Positions 35,548 to 44,596 of a stretch of DNA of 64,000 nt are shown here, piece by piece. Position 1 is the first letter of the stretch. Every line of letters begins with the position of its first letter. The stretch spans positions 331,757 to 395,756 of the forward strand of contig NZ_BIFH01000019.1 of assembly GCF_003967355.1 (NCBI RefSeq). The letters run 5' to 3'. A program made the position numbers and the translations under genes. Under the pieces are notes generated by a model. It did not search any database. It was not told the DNA's origin and saw only the letters and a program-made list of their open reading frames with translations. The DNA is from Embleya hyalina. Its GTDB lineage: Bacteria > Actinomycetota > Actinomycetes > Streptomycetales > Streptomycetaceae.

Positions 35548-35925
35548 GTGGGCTATGCCCGGTGCAGCACCGCGCGACAGGAACTCCAATGCCGGCTCGA
35601 CGCGCTGGAGGACGCCGGATGCGACCCCGGTCCTCTCCGAGAAGATCAGCACCCGGATCAAGGTCAGGACCGAATGCGTCAAGGCCATGGACGTCGCCCG
35701 CACCACCAAGAGGGCCGTCCCGCACCGGCGGGTGATCCTCACCGTCCACGAGATGAAGCGCCTCGGCCGCAGTGCCGCCGAACTGCCGGCCATCCCCGAG
35801 GACCTGCTCCATCACACCATCGAGCTCGAACTCCTCACCGGCCCGCTCCAGGGCGTCTACGACCCGTCCGGACACGGCGCCGCGCTGTTCGTGTTCTTCG
35901 CCGGCATGGCGGTTATCTCAAGCTC
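35548..35925 (+). pseudogene. serine recombinase (resolvase) remnant
   Basis: The GTG frame gives VGYARCSTARQELQCRLDAL and EDAGCD, the resolvase N-terminus (YARxS with the catalytic Ser). After a frameshift near 35625 the sense continues as VLSEKISTRIKVRTECVKAM, VILTVHEMKRLGRSAAEL and LELLTGPLQGVYDPSGHGAA, a typical resolvase catalytic-domain sequence. The C-terminal HTH is absent. Inactive as read. Confidence 0.75.
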
Positions 35926-36168
35926 GCCGATCAAGCAGGGCTGTGACCTGGGCGGCCAGGTCAAGGACACCGTCTTCGACCTGGCCGCTTAACGTCTTCG
36001 AGGCCCGGTCAGCACGGGCCGATCGTTATTGAAGAGCGACGCGGTGCACTGGGTTCGGGGCCTGCGTGGCAGCGGTCACGAGGATTTCCCCGGGGACGGC
36101 TAGTTGCGGATGTGACATTCAGTGACCAACTTCGGTGGTGTTGGCCAGGACGGGTCTCGGATTCGGGT

Positions 36169-37005
36169 CTAGGCGCGGAAGGCCTTCCGAAGGAGTTCGC
36201 CGAACTCGGCGGGGTGCGTGGTCAGGCCGGTGTGCCCGCCTGGATAGTGCTGGAGTTCCGTGCCGAGACGCTCGGCCAGGAGAGCCGCAGGACGGTAGGG
36301 CAACTCGCCATGTGAGTCCTGGCCGCAGGCGAGCACGAGCTGGTCCGACAGTGCCTCCAGCCGGTGGATGTCCGGGGCGTAGGACATGAAGCTGGGCACG
36401 ATGTGCCCGAGGAAGTACGGCAGGTTGGCCATTGTCCGCTCAGCCCGCGCCGCTGCTTGCGGCGGAAGCTTGAGCTCGGCCTTCGGCTCGGTGGTGTCGC
36501 CGTCCTTCTTCAGCCCCGCGGCGAACACGGCCATCGCCGGCATGAGCCCCTGAGTGTGAAGCGTTTCCTGCACGCGCGCGATGAGCGTGCGATGTTCGGC
36601 GGCGTCCGGCAGGACCTCCACCATGGGCGGCTCGTGTGCCACGACGCGTTCGATGCGTTCGGGATGGGCGGTGAGCAGGTGCAGAGCGGCGATCGCGCCC
36701 GAGCTGGCGCCGAACACCCGGGCGGGCTCATCGGGAGACAGCAGTTCCAGCATTCGGAACGCGTCGTCGGCGTGCTCGGCCACGTGCTGCTCGGCCTCGC
36801 GGTCGTCCAGCGTGCTGCGGGACATGCCGCGCGGGTCGTAGGTCGCGACCGTGTATTCGGCGGCCAGGTCGTCGGCGATGCCGTCGTAGGAGGCCGCGTC
36901 GCCTGCCCCTCCGGGGATCAGCAGCAGGAGCGGGCCCTGGCCGCGCACTTCGTAGTGCAGGGTCGCGCCGTTCACGCGCAGGCTGCCGATGGTCGGGTCG
37001 GTCAT
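36169..37005 (-). CDS. alpha/beta hydrolase
   Basis: 278 residues: LLLLIPGGAGDAASYDGIAD (oxyanion loop), VATYDPRGMSRS, FGASSGAIAALHLLTAHPER (nucleophile Ser in GASSG), and PGGHTGLTTHPAEFGELL with the catalytic His. The elbow is GASSGA rather than GxSxG with two Gly, as in several stress-related hydrolases. The ATG at 37005 overlaps the stop of the upstream TetR gene (ATGA), so the pair is coupled and co-regulated. Substrate unknown. Confidence 0.9.
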   Translation of the reverse strand: MTDPTIGSLRVNGATLHYEVRGQGPLLLLIPGGAGDAASYDGIADDLAAEYTVATYDPRGMSRSTLDDREAEQHVAEHADDAFRMLELLSPDEPARVFGASSGAIAALHLLTAHPERIERVVAHEPPMVEVLPDAAEHRTLIARVQETLHTQGLMPAMAVFAAGLKKDGDTTEPKAELKLPPQAAARAERTMANLPYFLGHIVPSFMSYAPDIHRLEALSDQLVLACGQDSHGELPYRPAALLAERLGTELQHYPGGHTGLTTHPAEFGELLRKAFRA

Positions 37006-37595
37006 GAGGAGTCTCCTTCTCGGGACGGGGGCCAGTGCTCCAGGAGGGTGTGCAGGGCGTCGAGGGCGCGGACCCAGGAGTGTTGCGGCGAACGCTCGTG
37101 CGCGAACCCGCCCGCAGCCTCCAAGGCGACGAACCCGTGGAACGTGCTGCGCAGCAACCGGACCGCGTCGGTCAGATCGGGCTCGGCCAGTCCGTAGCCG
37201 CGCAGCATGCCGTAGGTCAGCTCGACCGCGCGCCGCGGTCCGGGCGCTTTTGCGGCCAGCTCTGGGTCGATCTGGATCGGGGTCTGCGTCGCCATGTAGC
37301 GGCCCGGATGCTGGTGGGCGTACTCCCGCCAGGCGTTGGCAAACGCGATCAGCGCGTCCTTGCCCGCCCGCCCGGCGGTCGTCTCCGCGATACGGATGGT
37401 CTTCTCGTCGGCGGCCAGCAGTGCGATCCGTCCGCGCAGATCCTCCAGACTGCGGACGTGCGTGTAAAGACTCGCGTCCTTCACGCCCAGCCGCCGCGCC
37501 ACCTGCGACATGGTCACCTGGTCGAGCCCCACCTCGTCCGCCAGCTCGGCGCCCGCGATCGTCACCCGCTCCGCCGTCAGCCCAGCCCGCGCCAT
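37002..37595 (-). CDS. TetR-family regulator with WHG-type C-terminal domain
   Basis: ARAGLTAERVTIAGAELADE with VTMSQVARRLGVKDASLYTH and VRSLEDLRGRIALLAADE is the HTH. The C-terminal domain has AFANAWREYAHQHPGRYMAT and FHGFVALEAAGGF, the TetR_C WHG pattern. From the ATG at 37595 it is 197 residues; the frame to 37670 crosses the operator and is less likely. It is coupled to the hydrolase and preceded by a CTAG-rich operator. Confidence 0.92.
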   Translation of the reverse strand: MARAGLTAERVTIAGAELADEVGLDQVTMSQVARRLGVKDASLYTHVRSLEDLRGRIALLAADEKTIRIAETTAGRAGKDALIAFANAWREYAHQHPGRYMATQTPIQIDPELAAKAPGPRRAVELTYGMLRGYGLAEPDLTDAVRLLRSTFHGFVALEAAGGFAHERSPQHSWVRALDALHTLLEHWPPSREGDSS

Positions 37596-37610
37596 GCGCC
37601 CTCCCAATGA

Positions 37611-37647
37611 TCCTAGGACCCCTAGATATAACCTAGGAGTCCTAGGA
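37611..37647. promoter_or_regulatory. CTAG-rich dyad operator
   Basis: Outer arms TCCTAGGAC (37611-37619) and GTCCTAGGA (37639-37647) are exact complements, with two further CCTAG units inside around ATATAA. Four CTAG cores start at 37613, 37622, 37633 and 37642. CTAG is rare in high-GC DNA. It sits 15 bases before the TetR start. Confidence 0.7.
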
Positions 37648-37700
37648 ATCCAAACGGGGGGTGCGCTCACGCAGGTACCGCTGTTGCGGATGACGGGGTA

Positions 37701-38108
37701 TCAGAGCCGGCCACCAGCGCCTGTGCGTGCGGATGCCCGCTGGTCGCCGAGCGCGTGAGCAAGTTGCCGACGCAGACTCTGGTTCTCGTCCACAAGTTGC
37801 CGGTTCCGTTCCAGGGCCGCCTCCAGGCGTGCGTGCAGCGAGGCATCGGAGGAGCGTTCAGCCGCAGGGATCTGCGGCGAGGGGGAGCGCCGAGTCGCAT
37901 CACGGAGCCGTTCGATCTCGGCTCGGATGTCAGGCCGGCCATGGAGCCAGGAGCGGGAGATGCCCGCGCGCCGGGCGACGCCCTCGAAAGACACCGGAGC
38001 TCCGGTGCGGTCGAGTTCTCGCAGGGCCTGGATGGCCTTGGCGCGTGTGAGTTCGCGGCGCTTGCGGGCGGCGGCGATGAGCGGTGCGGGGTTGGGTTCA
38101 GGATGCAT
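37701..38108 (-). CDS. DUF6262 (Tn554 TnpC-like) protein
   Basis: 135 residues: ARKRRELTRAKAIQALRELD, VSFEGVARRAGISRSWLHGR and a coiled-coil end (LEAALERNRQLVDENQSLRR). This is the TnpC-like family that accompanies the integrase pair of Tn554-type elements. The ATG at 38108 overlaps the last codons of the truncated integrase gene, the usual coupling. Probably intact but stranded. Confidence 0.8.
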   Translation of the reverse strand: MHPEPNPAPLIAAARKRRELTRAKAIQALRELDRTGAPVSFEGVARRAGISRSWLHGRPDIRAEIERLRDATRRSPSPQIPAAERSSDASLHARLEAALERNRQLVDENQSLRRQLAHALGDQRASARTGAGGRL

Positions 38109-38390
38109 CGGCGGCCGCCTCACCGGTGTCTGACTGGCCGTCATCTTCGAGCGACGTGATGATCTTCTCCAGGTTGTCGGCGACCTGCCGGTTCATCTCC
38201 ACGAGCCGCTTCTGCCCGCGGGCTTCGGCCGACGAGATGATCTGCAAGGTCTGCTGACGCTGTTCCCGGTGCTGGGGCAGGAACTCGGCGGTGGTGATGA
38301 ACATCGGGCAGGTCAGACACGAGTTGGCGTGCGGGCAGGACTGCACCACCGGCAGTCCGCAGTAGCCGTTGGGCAGGGCCTGCGTAGCCC
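38098..38390 (-). pseudogene. Tn554 TnpB-like integrase, C-terminal remnant
   Basis: ALPNGYCGLPVVQSCPHANS and CLTCPMFITTAEFLPQHREQ with RLVEMNRQVADNLEKIITSL is the C-terminal zinc-knuckle-like tail of TnpB-type tyrosine integrases. The catalytic domain is missing beyond about 38390. The stop is four bases inside the DUF6262 start region. Confidence 0.75.
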
Positions 38391-38479
38391 GGGAGAGCCT
38401 CTGTTTCGGTGATGATGAGGCGGTGTCCGGGCGCCCGGGCGGGGGTTCGGGCCGGGGCGCGATGTCCTGGGGGGAACAA

Positions 38480-39130
38480 GTGGGGAGTTCGGAGAGGTGG
38501 GTGCCGCCGTGGTCCGCCGGACGGATCGTTCGTGTCACGCGGTGGGCGAACCGCTCCTTTGCGGATCTCGTGGCTGTCCACGAGGAGGGCCTGCGGGCGG
38601 CGACCGTCGCGCCGCGGGTCATGAGGGGGCAGCCCGCCGAGCTGTGGTTCGCCGCGAAGGTGTGGAGCGTGGCCGTGGCGGGCAGTCACGTGGACGTGCG
38701 GCCCGACCTGGGCTCCTTGAGCTTCGGTGTCTTCGGCGACGGCGACTGGATGGAGCTGACGGCCCTGCTCGACGTGCCCGTGCCGCGGCATCGGGTGCTG
38801 CGTCCGGAATTGGAGCGGGCGTTGGACCGCACGGCGCGGGAGGGCGTCGACCGGCGGTTGGAGGATTGGGTCCTTCGGGAGGGCCATCCCCACCACGACG
38901 GCTGTCCCGAGGTGTCCCACCCCCTCTTCGGCATCCCACCGAACCGCGCGGCGCTGGTCACGGTGGAACTGGTGGCCAGGCTCCCGCAGTTCGCCCTGAA
39001 GGCGCCGGCTCCCGACGACGACTTCGTGGCCCTGGCCCACACCGCGCAGGAGTTCCTCGACGAACTGCTCTCGCACGCGAACACCACCTTCGCCCCGATG
39101 GTCGGTGTCCTGCTCGGGGAGGAGATGTAG
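38480..39130 (+). CDS. hypothetical protein
   Basis: 216 residues from GTG 38480, with GGGGGG six bases upstream. It has strand-rich blocks (ELWFAAKVWSVAVAGSHVDV, LSFGVFGDGDWMELTALLDV), then a helical segment ERALDRTAREGVDRRLEDWV and ALAHTAQEFLDELLSHA. No signal peptide. I do not recognise the family; the acidic, balanced composition and G/C third positions support real coding. Confidence 0.6.
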   Translation: MGSSERWVPPWSAGRIVRVTRWANRSFADLVAVHEEGLRAATVAPRVMRGQPAELWFAAKVWSVAVAGSHVDVRPDLGSLSFGVFGDGDWMELTALLDVPVPRHRVLRPELERALDRTAREGVDRRLEDWVLREGHPHHDGCPEVSHPLFGIPPNRAALVTVELVARLPQFALKAPAPDDDFVALAHTAQEFLDELLSHANTTFAPMVGVLLGEEM

Positions 39131-39159
39131 GCACGGCCGGGGCACCCGTTTCGTCAATC

Positions 39160-39250
39160 GTGGGCGAGCCCAAGTGGTCGACGCGCCAATGCTGTTCGGC
39201 AGGTCGGCGTAGACCTCTGTCGGAGTGCGGCGGCCGTGGGTCTCGCGTGG
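39160..39250 (-). pseudogene. IS30-family transposase, C-terminal scrap
   Basis: RETHGRRTPTEVYADLPNSI on the minus strand matches the end of IS30 transposases and, in this window, KTHGYRTPAEAYADLLNSSD of the element at 50930. About 30 codons remain. Confidence 0.55.
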
Positions 39251-39397
39251 GCCCGCGCTGCCGCAGGCGCCGCCCCCGTATCCGCACCGGGGACATGCCG
39301 ACCGTCCTGGAGGTCGACCGTCCGGGTCGCGACCGGCTCGAAGGGTTCTCTTCGGCCTCGCCACCGCGGGCGTCCGTCTCGCTCGACCTCTCGCGTG

Positions 39398-40300
39398 TCA
39401 GTCCGGTAGCCAGTGCAGTTCGTGCGCCAGGGTTTCGGCGACGGCCCGGATGCGGCGGTGCAGTGGCGACTGTTCGCGGGGGAGGACCAGGTGGATCGTC
39501 AGGCCGGGGGCGCCTCGCAGGGGTCGCCAGGTGAGATCGGCCGGTTGTGTCATGGCCGCGGCTTCTCCGGCGGGGGCGAGGGTGAGCCCGTCGCGCAGGT
39601 CGTGCTGGGACATGTCGAAGGAGACCGCGGGCGTGTGGAATCGAGGGTGGGGTCGGATGTCGCGGAAGAGTGCGGACAGCTGGTCGTGGATCACGGGGTT
39701 GGCCGCACGGTCGGGCAGTCGCAGCGGATACGCGGCCGCGTCGGCGATCTCGATCTCCGGGTGTGCGGCCAGCGGATGGTGCCGCGCCAGCTGGACCCCG
39801 ACGCGCTGACGCCGCAGCAGGAACCGGCGCACGCCGCGGCCCGGTTGTTCGCCGCGGGTGATCCCGGCGTCGATGCGACCGTCGGCGACCGCGGGGGAGA
39901 TCTCCGGTGTCGCCATCGGGACCGCGCCGACCTCGAGTCCGCCGTTGCCGCGCATCAGCCTGTCCACCAGGGCCGGTGCCGTCTCGGCGCCGGTGCTGAG
40001 GCTGTATCCGATGCGCAGCGTGCCCGTTTCGCCGGCCGCCGCGCGCCGGGCGGTGTCCCATGCCCGGTCCAGCGCCGCCAGCGCGGGCGGCGCGGACTCC
40101 GCCAACGCCGCACCGGCCGCGGTCAACGCGACGCTGCGCGTGTCGCGGACCAGCAGGGCGGTGCCGAGTTCCGCCTCCAGTCGGCGCATCCGGGCGCTGA
40201 GTGCGGGCTGTGCGATGCCGATCCGTGCGGCCGCGCGGGTGAAGTTCAACTCCTGCGCCAGCACCAGGAAGTAGCGCAGGCTCACCGTGTCCGGAGCCAC
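39398..40300 (-). CDS. LysR-family transcriptional regulator
   Basis: 300 residues: SLRYFLVLAQELNFTRAAAR with IGIAQPALSARMRRLEAELG is the LysR HTH, followed by GTLRIGYSLSTGAETAPALV starting the effector domain. It is divergent from the DUF1330 gene at 40489, with about 190 bases between that should contain the operator. The start at 40300 is normal. Confidence 0.92.
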   Translation of the reverse strand: MAPDTVSLRYFLVLAQELNFTRAAARIGIAQPALSARMRRLEAELGTALLVRDTRSVALTAAGAALAESAPPALAALDRAWDTARRAAAGETGTLRIGYSLSTGAETAPALVDRLMRGNGGLEVGAVPMATPEISPAVADGRIDAGITRGEQPGRGVRRFLLRRQRVGVQLARHHPLAAHPEIEIADAAAYPLRLPDRAANPVIHDQLSALFRDIRPHPRFHTPAVSFDMSQHDLRDGLTLAPAGEAAAMTQPADLTWRPLRGAPGLTIHLVLPREQSPLHRRIRAVAETLAHELHWLPD

Positions 40301-40488
40301 GTGCCCTCCCCGCCGATTGATAACGATCCGTTCTGAGTCTATCCGGAACCGGTCTTTCCCTCGACCGCGGATCGAGCCCTAACCTGCACATACGGCGATT
40401 CGACCGATGGCAATACCCGTCGGCGGGATCGATCGATCCGAGTGTCGATTCGACGTCGGCCGTGTCCGACCGAGCACAGGAGGTTTCC

Positions 40489-40782
40489 ATGGCCAAGGGC
40501 TATTGGGTCAGTGTCTACCCCGCCCTTTCCGACCCCGAGGCGCTGAACGCCTACGACAAGCTGGCCGGTCCGGCCGTGCGGGCCGGGGGCGGGCGCACCC
40601 TGTCCGTGGGCGGTCGAGTCGTCGCCCACGAGGCCGGAATCACGCAACGCGCCGTTCTGATCGAGTTCGACGACTTCGAACAGGCCGTCGCGGCATACGA
40701 GAGCGAGGCGTACCAGAAGGCGCTGGTGGCCCTCCCCGACGGCTACGAGCGCGACTTCCGCATCATCGAAGGCATCGACTGA
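40489..40782 (+). CDS. DUF1330 family protein
   Basis: 97 residues: AKGYWVSVYPALSDPEALNA with YDKLAGPAVRAGGGRTLSVG, AVLIEFDDFEQAVAAYESEA and DFRIIEGID match the dimeric ferredoxin-like DUF1330 fold. Function is unknown, though homologues are induced by stress. AGGAGG lies 6 bases before the ATG at 40489. It is divergent from the LysR gene. Confidence 0.93.
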   Translation: MAKGYWVSVYPALSDPEALNAYDKLAGPAVRAGGGRTLSVGGRVVAHEAGITQRAVLIEFDDFEQAVAAYESEAYQKALVALPDGYERDFRIIEGID

Positions 40783-41026
40783 CCGGCACCCTCCGGAACC
40801 GCTGCTGCCGCGCAGACACGCGCTTGCTCTCGCACGACGATCGGATGCGGAGGATGCGCGGTGGCCGCCTCCGGACGACGAGCACATCCCGCGCGGCCTT
40901 GGGCTGTTCGGGGGTCGGCCCGCCCGGCCCGCCGCAGGTGACTCCGACCCCCGATGCCCGCACGTCGGTGGTCGCGTCGAGGTCCAGTCGCTGTCGAGCC
41001 CCCACGGACGACTTTGTCATCGCTGC

Positions 41027-42240
41027 TCAGTGGTAGAGATTGTTGACGCCCACGAGGAGTACGTCGCCGTCTTCCGTCGAGGTGGGGCAGGCCCATCGTC
41101 TCGCCCCACTTGGCCTCGCCGATCGCCGATCGCCGGCAGCGGTTGGCGGTTGTCGTCGTCGAGGCCGAAGGCGACGACGTCCGGTTCGTGGCTCGTCTTG
41201 CGCGTGGGGTCGTTGATCGTTCCGGAACCGACCCGGTAGGGGGGTCGCCGAGGAGATCCGGGCCCGCGAGATGGCGGGTCCAGTGGCGACAGACCTGTTC
41301 GTGGTGCGGGCCCATGACGTTGCCGACGAAGCGGCGTTCGCTGCGTTGCCACAGCGCGGTCGCGTCGCGGGTGTGCTCCAGGTCGGACCACAGGGTCGCA
41401 TGACGGAGTGGTGGAAGGTGGCGAGGGGTTCGGCGATGCGGAACGTGGTGCGGTTGTCCTTGCAGACGTCGGGTTCGCGGGTGATCAGGCCGCAGTCCTC
41501 GAGGACGGTCAGCGGATGCGCGAGGTCGCCGGATTTGCGGCCCATGTAGGAGGCGATGCCGCCCCGGTTGTGGTTGCTGGCGGCGATGCCCGCGAGGACG
41601 GAGTGGTAGAGGGCCGCGTCGTGCAGGTCGGTTCGTCCGCGAGGAGGTGGCGGGCTTCGCGGAAGAGCGGACTCGACCTGGAGAGCACGGTGCGGATCAC
41701 CCATGCGTCGAAATCGTCGGGACCCGAGGGGGTGTCGTCGCGGGCGAACTCGCGGCGATAGGCGGGGGTGCCGCTCACGATGTCGTTGACCTTCAGGGCG
41801 GTCACGGGGTCGTCGATCCCCCAGAACTCGGCGGCCAGTCGGTAGTCGAGGGTGGGTACGAGCAGTTCCAGTCCCGCGCGACCGCGCAGAGGCGCGTTGC
41901 CGCTGAGGAGGCGGCCCATGAAGGACATCGCTGATCCGCACAGCAGCAGCCGGGTGCGGCCGGCGTCGCGTTCCTCGCGCAGCGGTGCGAGCGCGTTCTG
42001 AATGATGGACGGCAGGCGCGGGTTCGCTCTCACGAGGTACGGGAACTTGTCGATGACGACCCGCACGGCCCGTTCCCGCCCAGGGACAGCAGCGCGTCGA
42101 CGACGGCGTGCCAGTCGTGGAAGACGAGGGGGCGGGGAAGCCGAGGTAGTCGGCGACGACCTGTCCGATCCGGTGCGGGGATTCACCGTCGGTGCCCTCG
42201 CCCGCCGCGAAGTACAGACCCCCGGTCGCCTGGCACCCGT
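41027..42240 (-). pseudogene. ATPase (DUF234/archaeal-ATPase-like), multiply frameshifted
   Basis: Pieces in three frames together make one protein: PHRIGQVVADYLGFP and VFHDWHAVVDALLSLG; VVIDKFPYLVRANPRLPSII (Walker B) to GTPAYRREFARDDTPSGPDD; DAALYHSVLAGIAASNHNRG and GIASYMGRKSGDLAHPLTVL; then HTRDATALWQRSERRFVGNV and VVAFGLDDDNRQPLPAIG. The Walker B Glu is Lys (VVIDKFPY instead of VVIDEFPY), and the P-loop is missing beyond 42240. Clearly dead; a second fragment lies at 35218. Confidence 0.75.
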
Positions 42241-42278
42241 GGATGCCCCAGGCGCCCCCGGAGGAGAGAGCGCGGGGG

Positions 42279-43241
42279 CTACGGTGTCAGCACGATCCTG
42301 CCGAAGACTTCACCCGCGTCCATCTTCCGGTGCGCCAGCACAGCTTCATCCAGTGGCAGCAGTTCGTGCACCACCGCTTCGATCTCGCCACGGCCGGCAG
42401 CGGCGAACTGCTTGCCGCGTACGGCACTCAGGTCGGCCGGGGTGACGGTGGCTGCGCTGAAAGCGGCGAAGGACATCGACTTCCGGAACGCCGCCATGAT
42501 CCTCGTGCCGAAGTCGGCGGGCGGCTGACCTGCGACAGCGCCCACGGCCACCATGCGGCCGTTCGGGTTGAGCCTGTCGAGGAACGACGGCATGTCCTCA
42601 CCGGCCACAACGTCGATGATGACGTCATAGCCCGCGGGAGCCTCTTTTCCTCCGTCGCCGGAGCGGTCCAGCACGTGGGTCGCGCCGAGGCGGCGCAGCC
42701 GCTCGCCGCGCTCGGATGACGATGTCGTGACCGCCACCGCGGCGGCACCACCGCGAGCCGCGAGCTGCACTGTCATGATCCCGATACCGCCGGCCGCGCC
42801 ACGCACCAGGACCGTCTCCCCGGGAGCGAAACGGGCGTGGCGAAGCCCGAAGTGGGCCACCGAGCCGGAACTGCCGAGCGTCACGGCGGCAGCGGCGGAC
42901 AGGCTGCCGGGCAGGGGAAGAATCTGCTCGACCGGCGCGACGGCCTGTTCGACGTAGCCTCCGCCGGTGCCGGTGAAGCCCCACACCCGCCGGCCGATCC
43001 ACGACACGTCGACGTCCTCACCGACCGCGGTCACGGTGCCCGCCACCTCGCCACCCGGGATGTGGCCCTCCTTGAAGCCGTAGGCGGCCAGAGCCCCGCT
43101 TCGGATCACGGTGTCGACACCACCGACGCCCACCGCCTCGGTGGCTATCAGTACCTGTCCGGCGGCAGGTGCGGGCACCGGCAGGTCGACAACGGCCAGG
43201 CCGTCAGGACTTCCGAACGTCTGGATCGAGATTGCCTTCAA
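42279..43241 (-). CDS. NADP-dependent zinc-free quinone oxidoreductase
   Basis: 320 residues of the MDR superfamily: MKAISIQTFGSPDGLAVVDL with IPGGEVAGTVTAVGEDVD, the nucleotide loop VRGAAGGIGIMTVQLAARGG, and GYDVIIDVVAGEDMPSFLDR. Zinc ligands are absent, as in QOR/zeta-crystallin types. It is divergent from the TetR gene at 43333 with 91 bases between, a common pair for quinone or electrophile response. Confidence 0.92.
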   Translation of the reverse strand: MKAISIQTFGSPDGLAVVDLPVPAPAAGQVLIATEAVGVGGVDTVIRSGALAAYGFKEGHIPGGEVAGTVTAVGEDVDVSWIGRRVWGFTGTGGGYVEQAVAPVEQILPLPGSLSAAAAVTLGSSGSVAHFGLRHARFAPGETVLVRGAAGGIGIMTVQLAARGGAAAVAVTTSSSERGERLRRLGATHVLDRSGDGGKEAPAGYDVIIDVVAGEDMPSFLDRLNPNGRMVAVGAVAGQPPADFGTRIMAAFRKSMSFAAFSAATVTPADLSAVRGKQFAAAGRGEIEAVVHELLPLDEAVLAHRKMDAGEVFGRIVLTP

Positions 43242-43300
43242 TGTGGTCTCCGGGTTCTCGGACCGCTCAAGCGCGAGGGCTTCTACGTCTCGGACCGTAA

Positions 43301-43316
43301 CGGACGCCCCCGTCCG
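43301..43316. promoter_or_regulatory. operator dyad in the divergent TetR/oxidoreductase promoter
   Basis: Perfect arms CGGACG (43301-43306) and CGTCCG (43311-43316) with a CCCC spacer, located in the 91-base region between the two divergent starts. Plausible TetR site controlling both genes. Confidence 0.5.
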
Positions 43317-43332
43317 CTTGGGTAAAGTGAGA

Positions 43333-43974
43333 GTGGTGGCCGACCCTTTCCCTCATACGTTGCGCTCCGACGCGCGGGACAACCGCGAACGCATCCTCGA
43401 CGCGGCCCGAGCGCTGTTCTCCGCCGACGGCCTGGACGTGCCGATGCGGGAGGTCGCGCGGCGCGCCGGCGTGGGGCCTGCCACCTTGTACCGTCGTTTC
43501 CCGACCAAGCAGATGCTGGTCGCCGAGGCCTTCGCGGACCAGCTCCATGAATGTCGCGCCATTGTCGACGAGGGGTGCGCCGATCCTGATCCGTGGCGTG
43601 GCCTGTGCCTGGTGATCGAGAGGATCTGTGAGCTGCACGCACGCGATCGGGGCTTCACTCAAGCCTTCCTGTCCACCTACCCGGGGGTGAAGGATGTCGC
43701 CGCAGGCCGTGAGTACACGGTGAAAGCAGTCGCCGAACTGGCTCGGCGAGCCAAGGAAGCGGGGCGCCTGCGGTCCGACTTCGTCCTGGACGACCTGATT
43801 CTCGTACTCATGGCCAACAAGGGGATCCACGCCACCTCGACCGTCGGCCAGGTCAAGGCATCCCGACGCTTCGCAGGGCTGGTCATCCAGGCGTTCGAAG
43901 CCTGCCCCCGGCACGCACCACTACCACCACCGGCACGACTGACATCCGCACCGGCCCACGACCTGTCGCGGTAA
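43333..43974 (+). CDS. TetR-family regulator
   Basis: SDARDNRERILDAARALFSA with EVARRAGVGPATLYRRFPTK is the HTH. The C-terminal domain (RGFTQAFLSTYPGVKDVAAG, LILVLMANKGIHAT) is of the type that sits beside quinone oxidoreductases. The start is one of three in-frame GTG codons at 43327, 43333 and 43336. The stop TAA lies inside a 25-base palindrome (43967-43991). Confidence 0.9.
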   Translation: MVADPFPHTLRSDARDNRERILDAARALFSADGLDVPMREVARRAGVGPATLYRRFPTKQMLVAEAFADQLHECRAIVDEGCADPDPWRGLCLVIERICELHARDRGFTQAFLSTYPGVKDVAAGREYTVKAVAELARRAKEAGRLRSDFVLDDLILVLMANKGIHATSTVGQVKASRRFAGLVIQAFEACPRHAPLPPPARLTSAPAHDLSR

Positions 43975-43991
43975 ATCCCGGATTTACCGCG
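43967..43991. repeat. 25-base palindrome at the TetR stop codon
   Basis: CGCGGTAAATCC and GGATTTACCGCG around a single C. It contains the TetR stop codon and directly precedes a tyrosine-integrase remnant. It could be a terminator or part of a recombination site. Confidence 0.6.
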
Positions 43992-43994
43992 GCG

Positions 43995-44400
43995 GAGCCC
44001 GGGGCCACGGAGTGGATTCACCGGCAGTCCGGCACCGCCCAGCTCCTGCCCAGGCTCATCGCCCGCCGCACCCGCGGCCCGCTGTTCCTCGCCGACCGCA
44101 AGGCCCCGGCCGGGACGCCGACACTCGACGTGTGCCCGGAGACCGGCCGGGCCCGGCTCTCCTACCGCCGGGCCGAAGAGATCTTCGAGGAGAACACCCG
44201 GCTGCCGGCCAACCCCGCTCGCCTCACCCGAGGACATCGAGGACCCGGACGGCTGGACACTTCACCGGCTCCGTCACAGCGCCCTCACCCACGACGCCGA
44301 AGACGGCACCTCCACCTCGATGCCGCCGGCCCGCTCCCGCCACGCGTCCGTCCGCTCCCTGGAGCGATACGCCCGTTCCGGGGTGAGTCGGCGCACCGGG
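43995..44400 (+). pseudogene. tyrosine integrase, C-terminal remnant
   Basis: EWIHRQSGTAQLLPRLIARR, TRGPLFLADRKAPAGTPTLD and CPETGRARLSYRRAEEIFEE run in one frame. After a frameshift near 44225, WTLHRLRHSALTHDAEDGTS, SRHASVRSLERYAR carry the RxxH motif (RLRHSALTH) and the Tyr nucleophile (ERYAR). The N-terminal domain is absent. It is dead as read. Confidence 0.7.
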
Positions 44401-44596
44401 CAAGGGGGGCTCTCACAGTACCTGTCTCACCAGGGTCTCCCAGACGTCCAAAACGGCTGTCAACCTGGGCGAGTCGAAAGCGCCGACAACATTCCATGGA
44501 CACGCGCTGCGGCTTTATCGCCACCGGTTCGATTCAGCAGCACCGAATGCGCGACCGTGTCGGCGCATTCCTCCACGACAAAAGGGACGGAGATCA

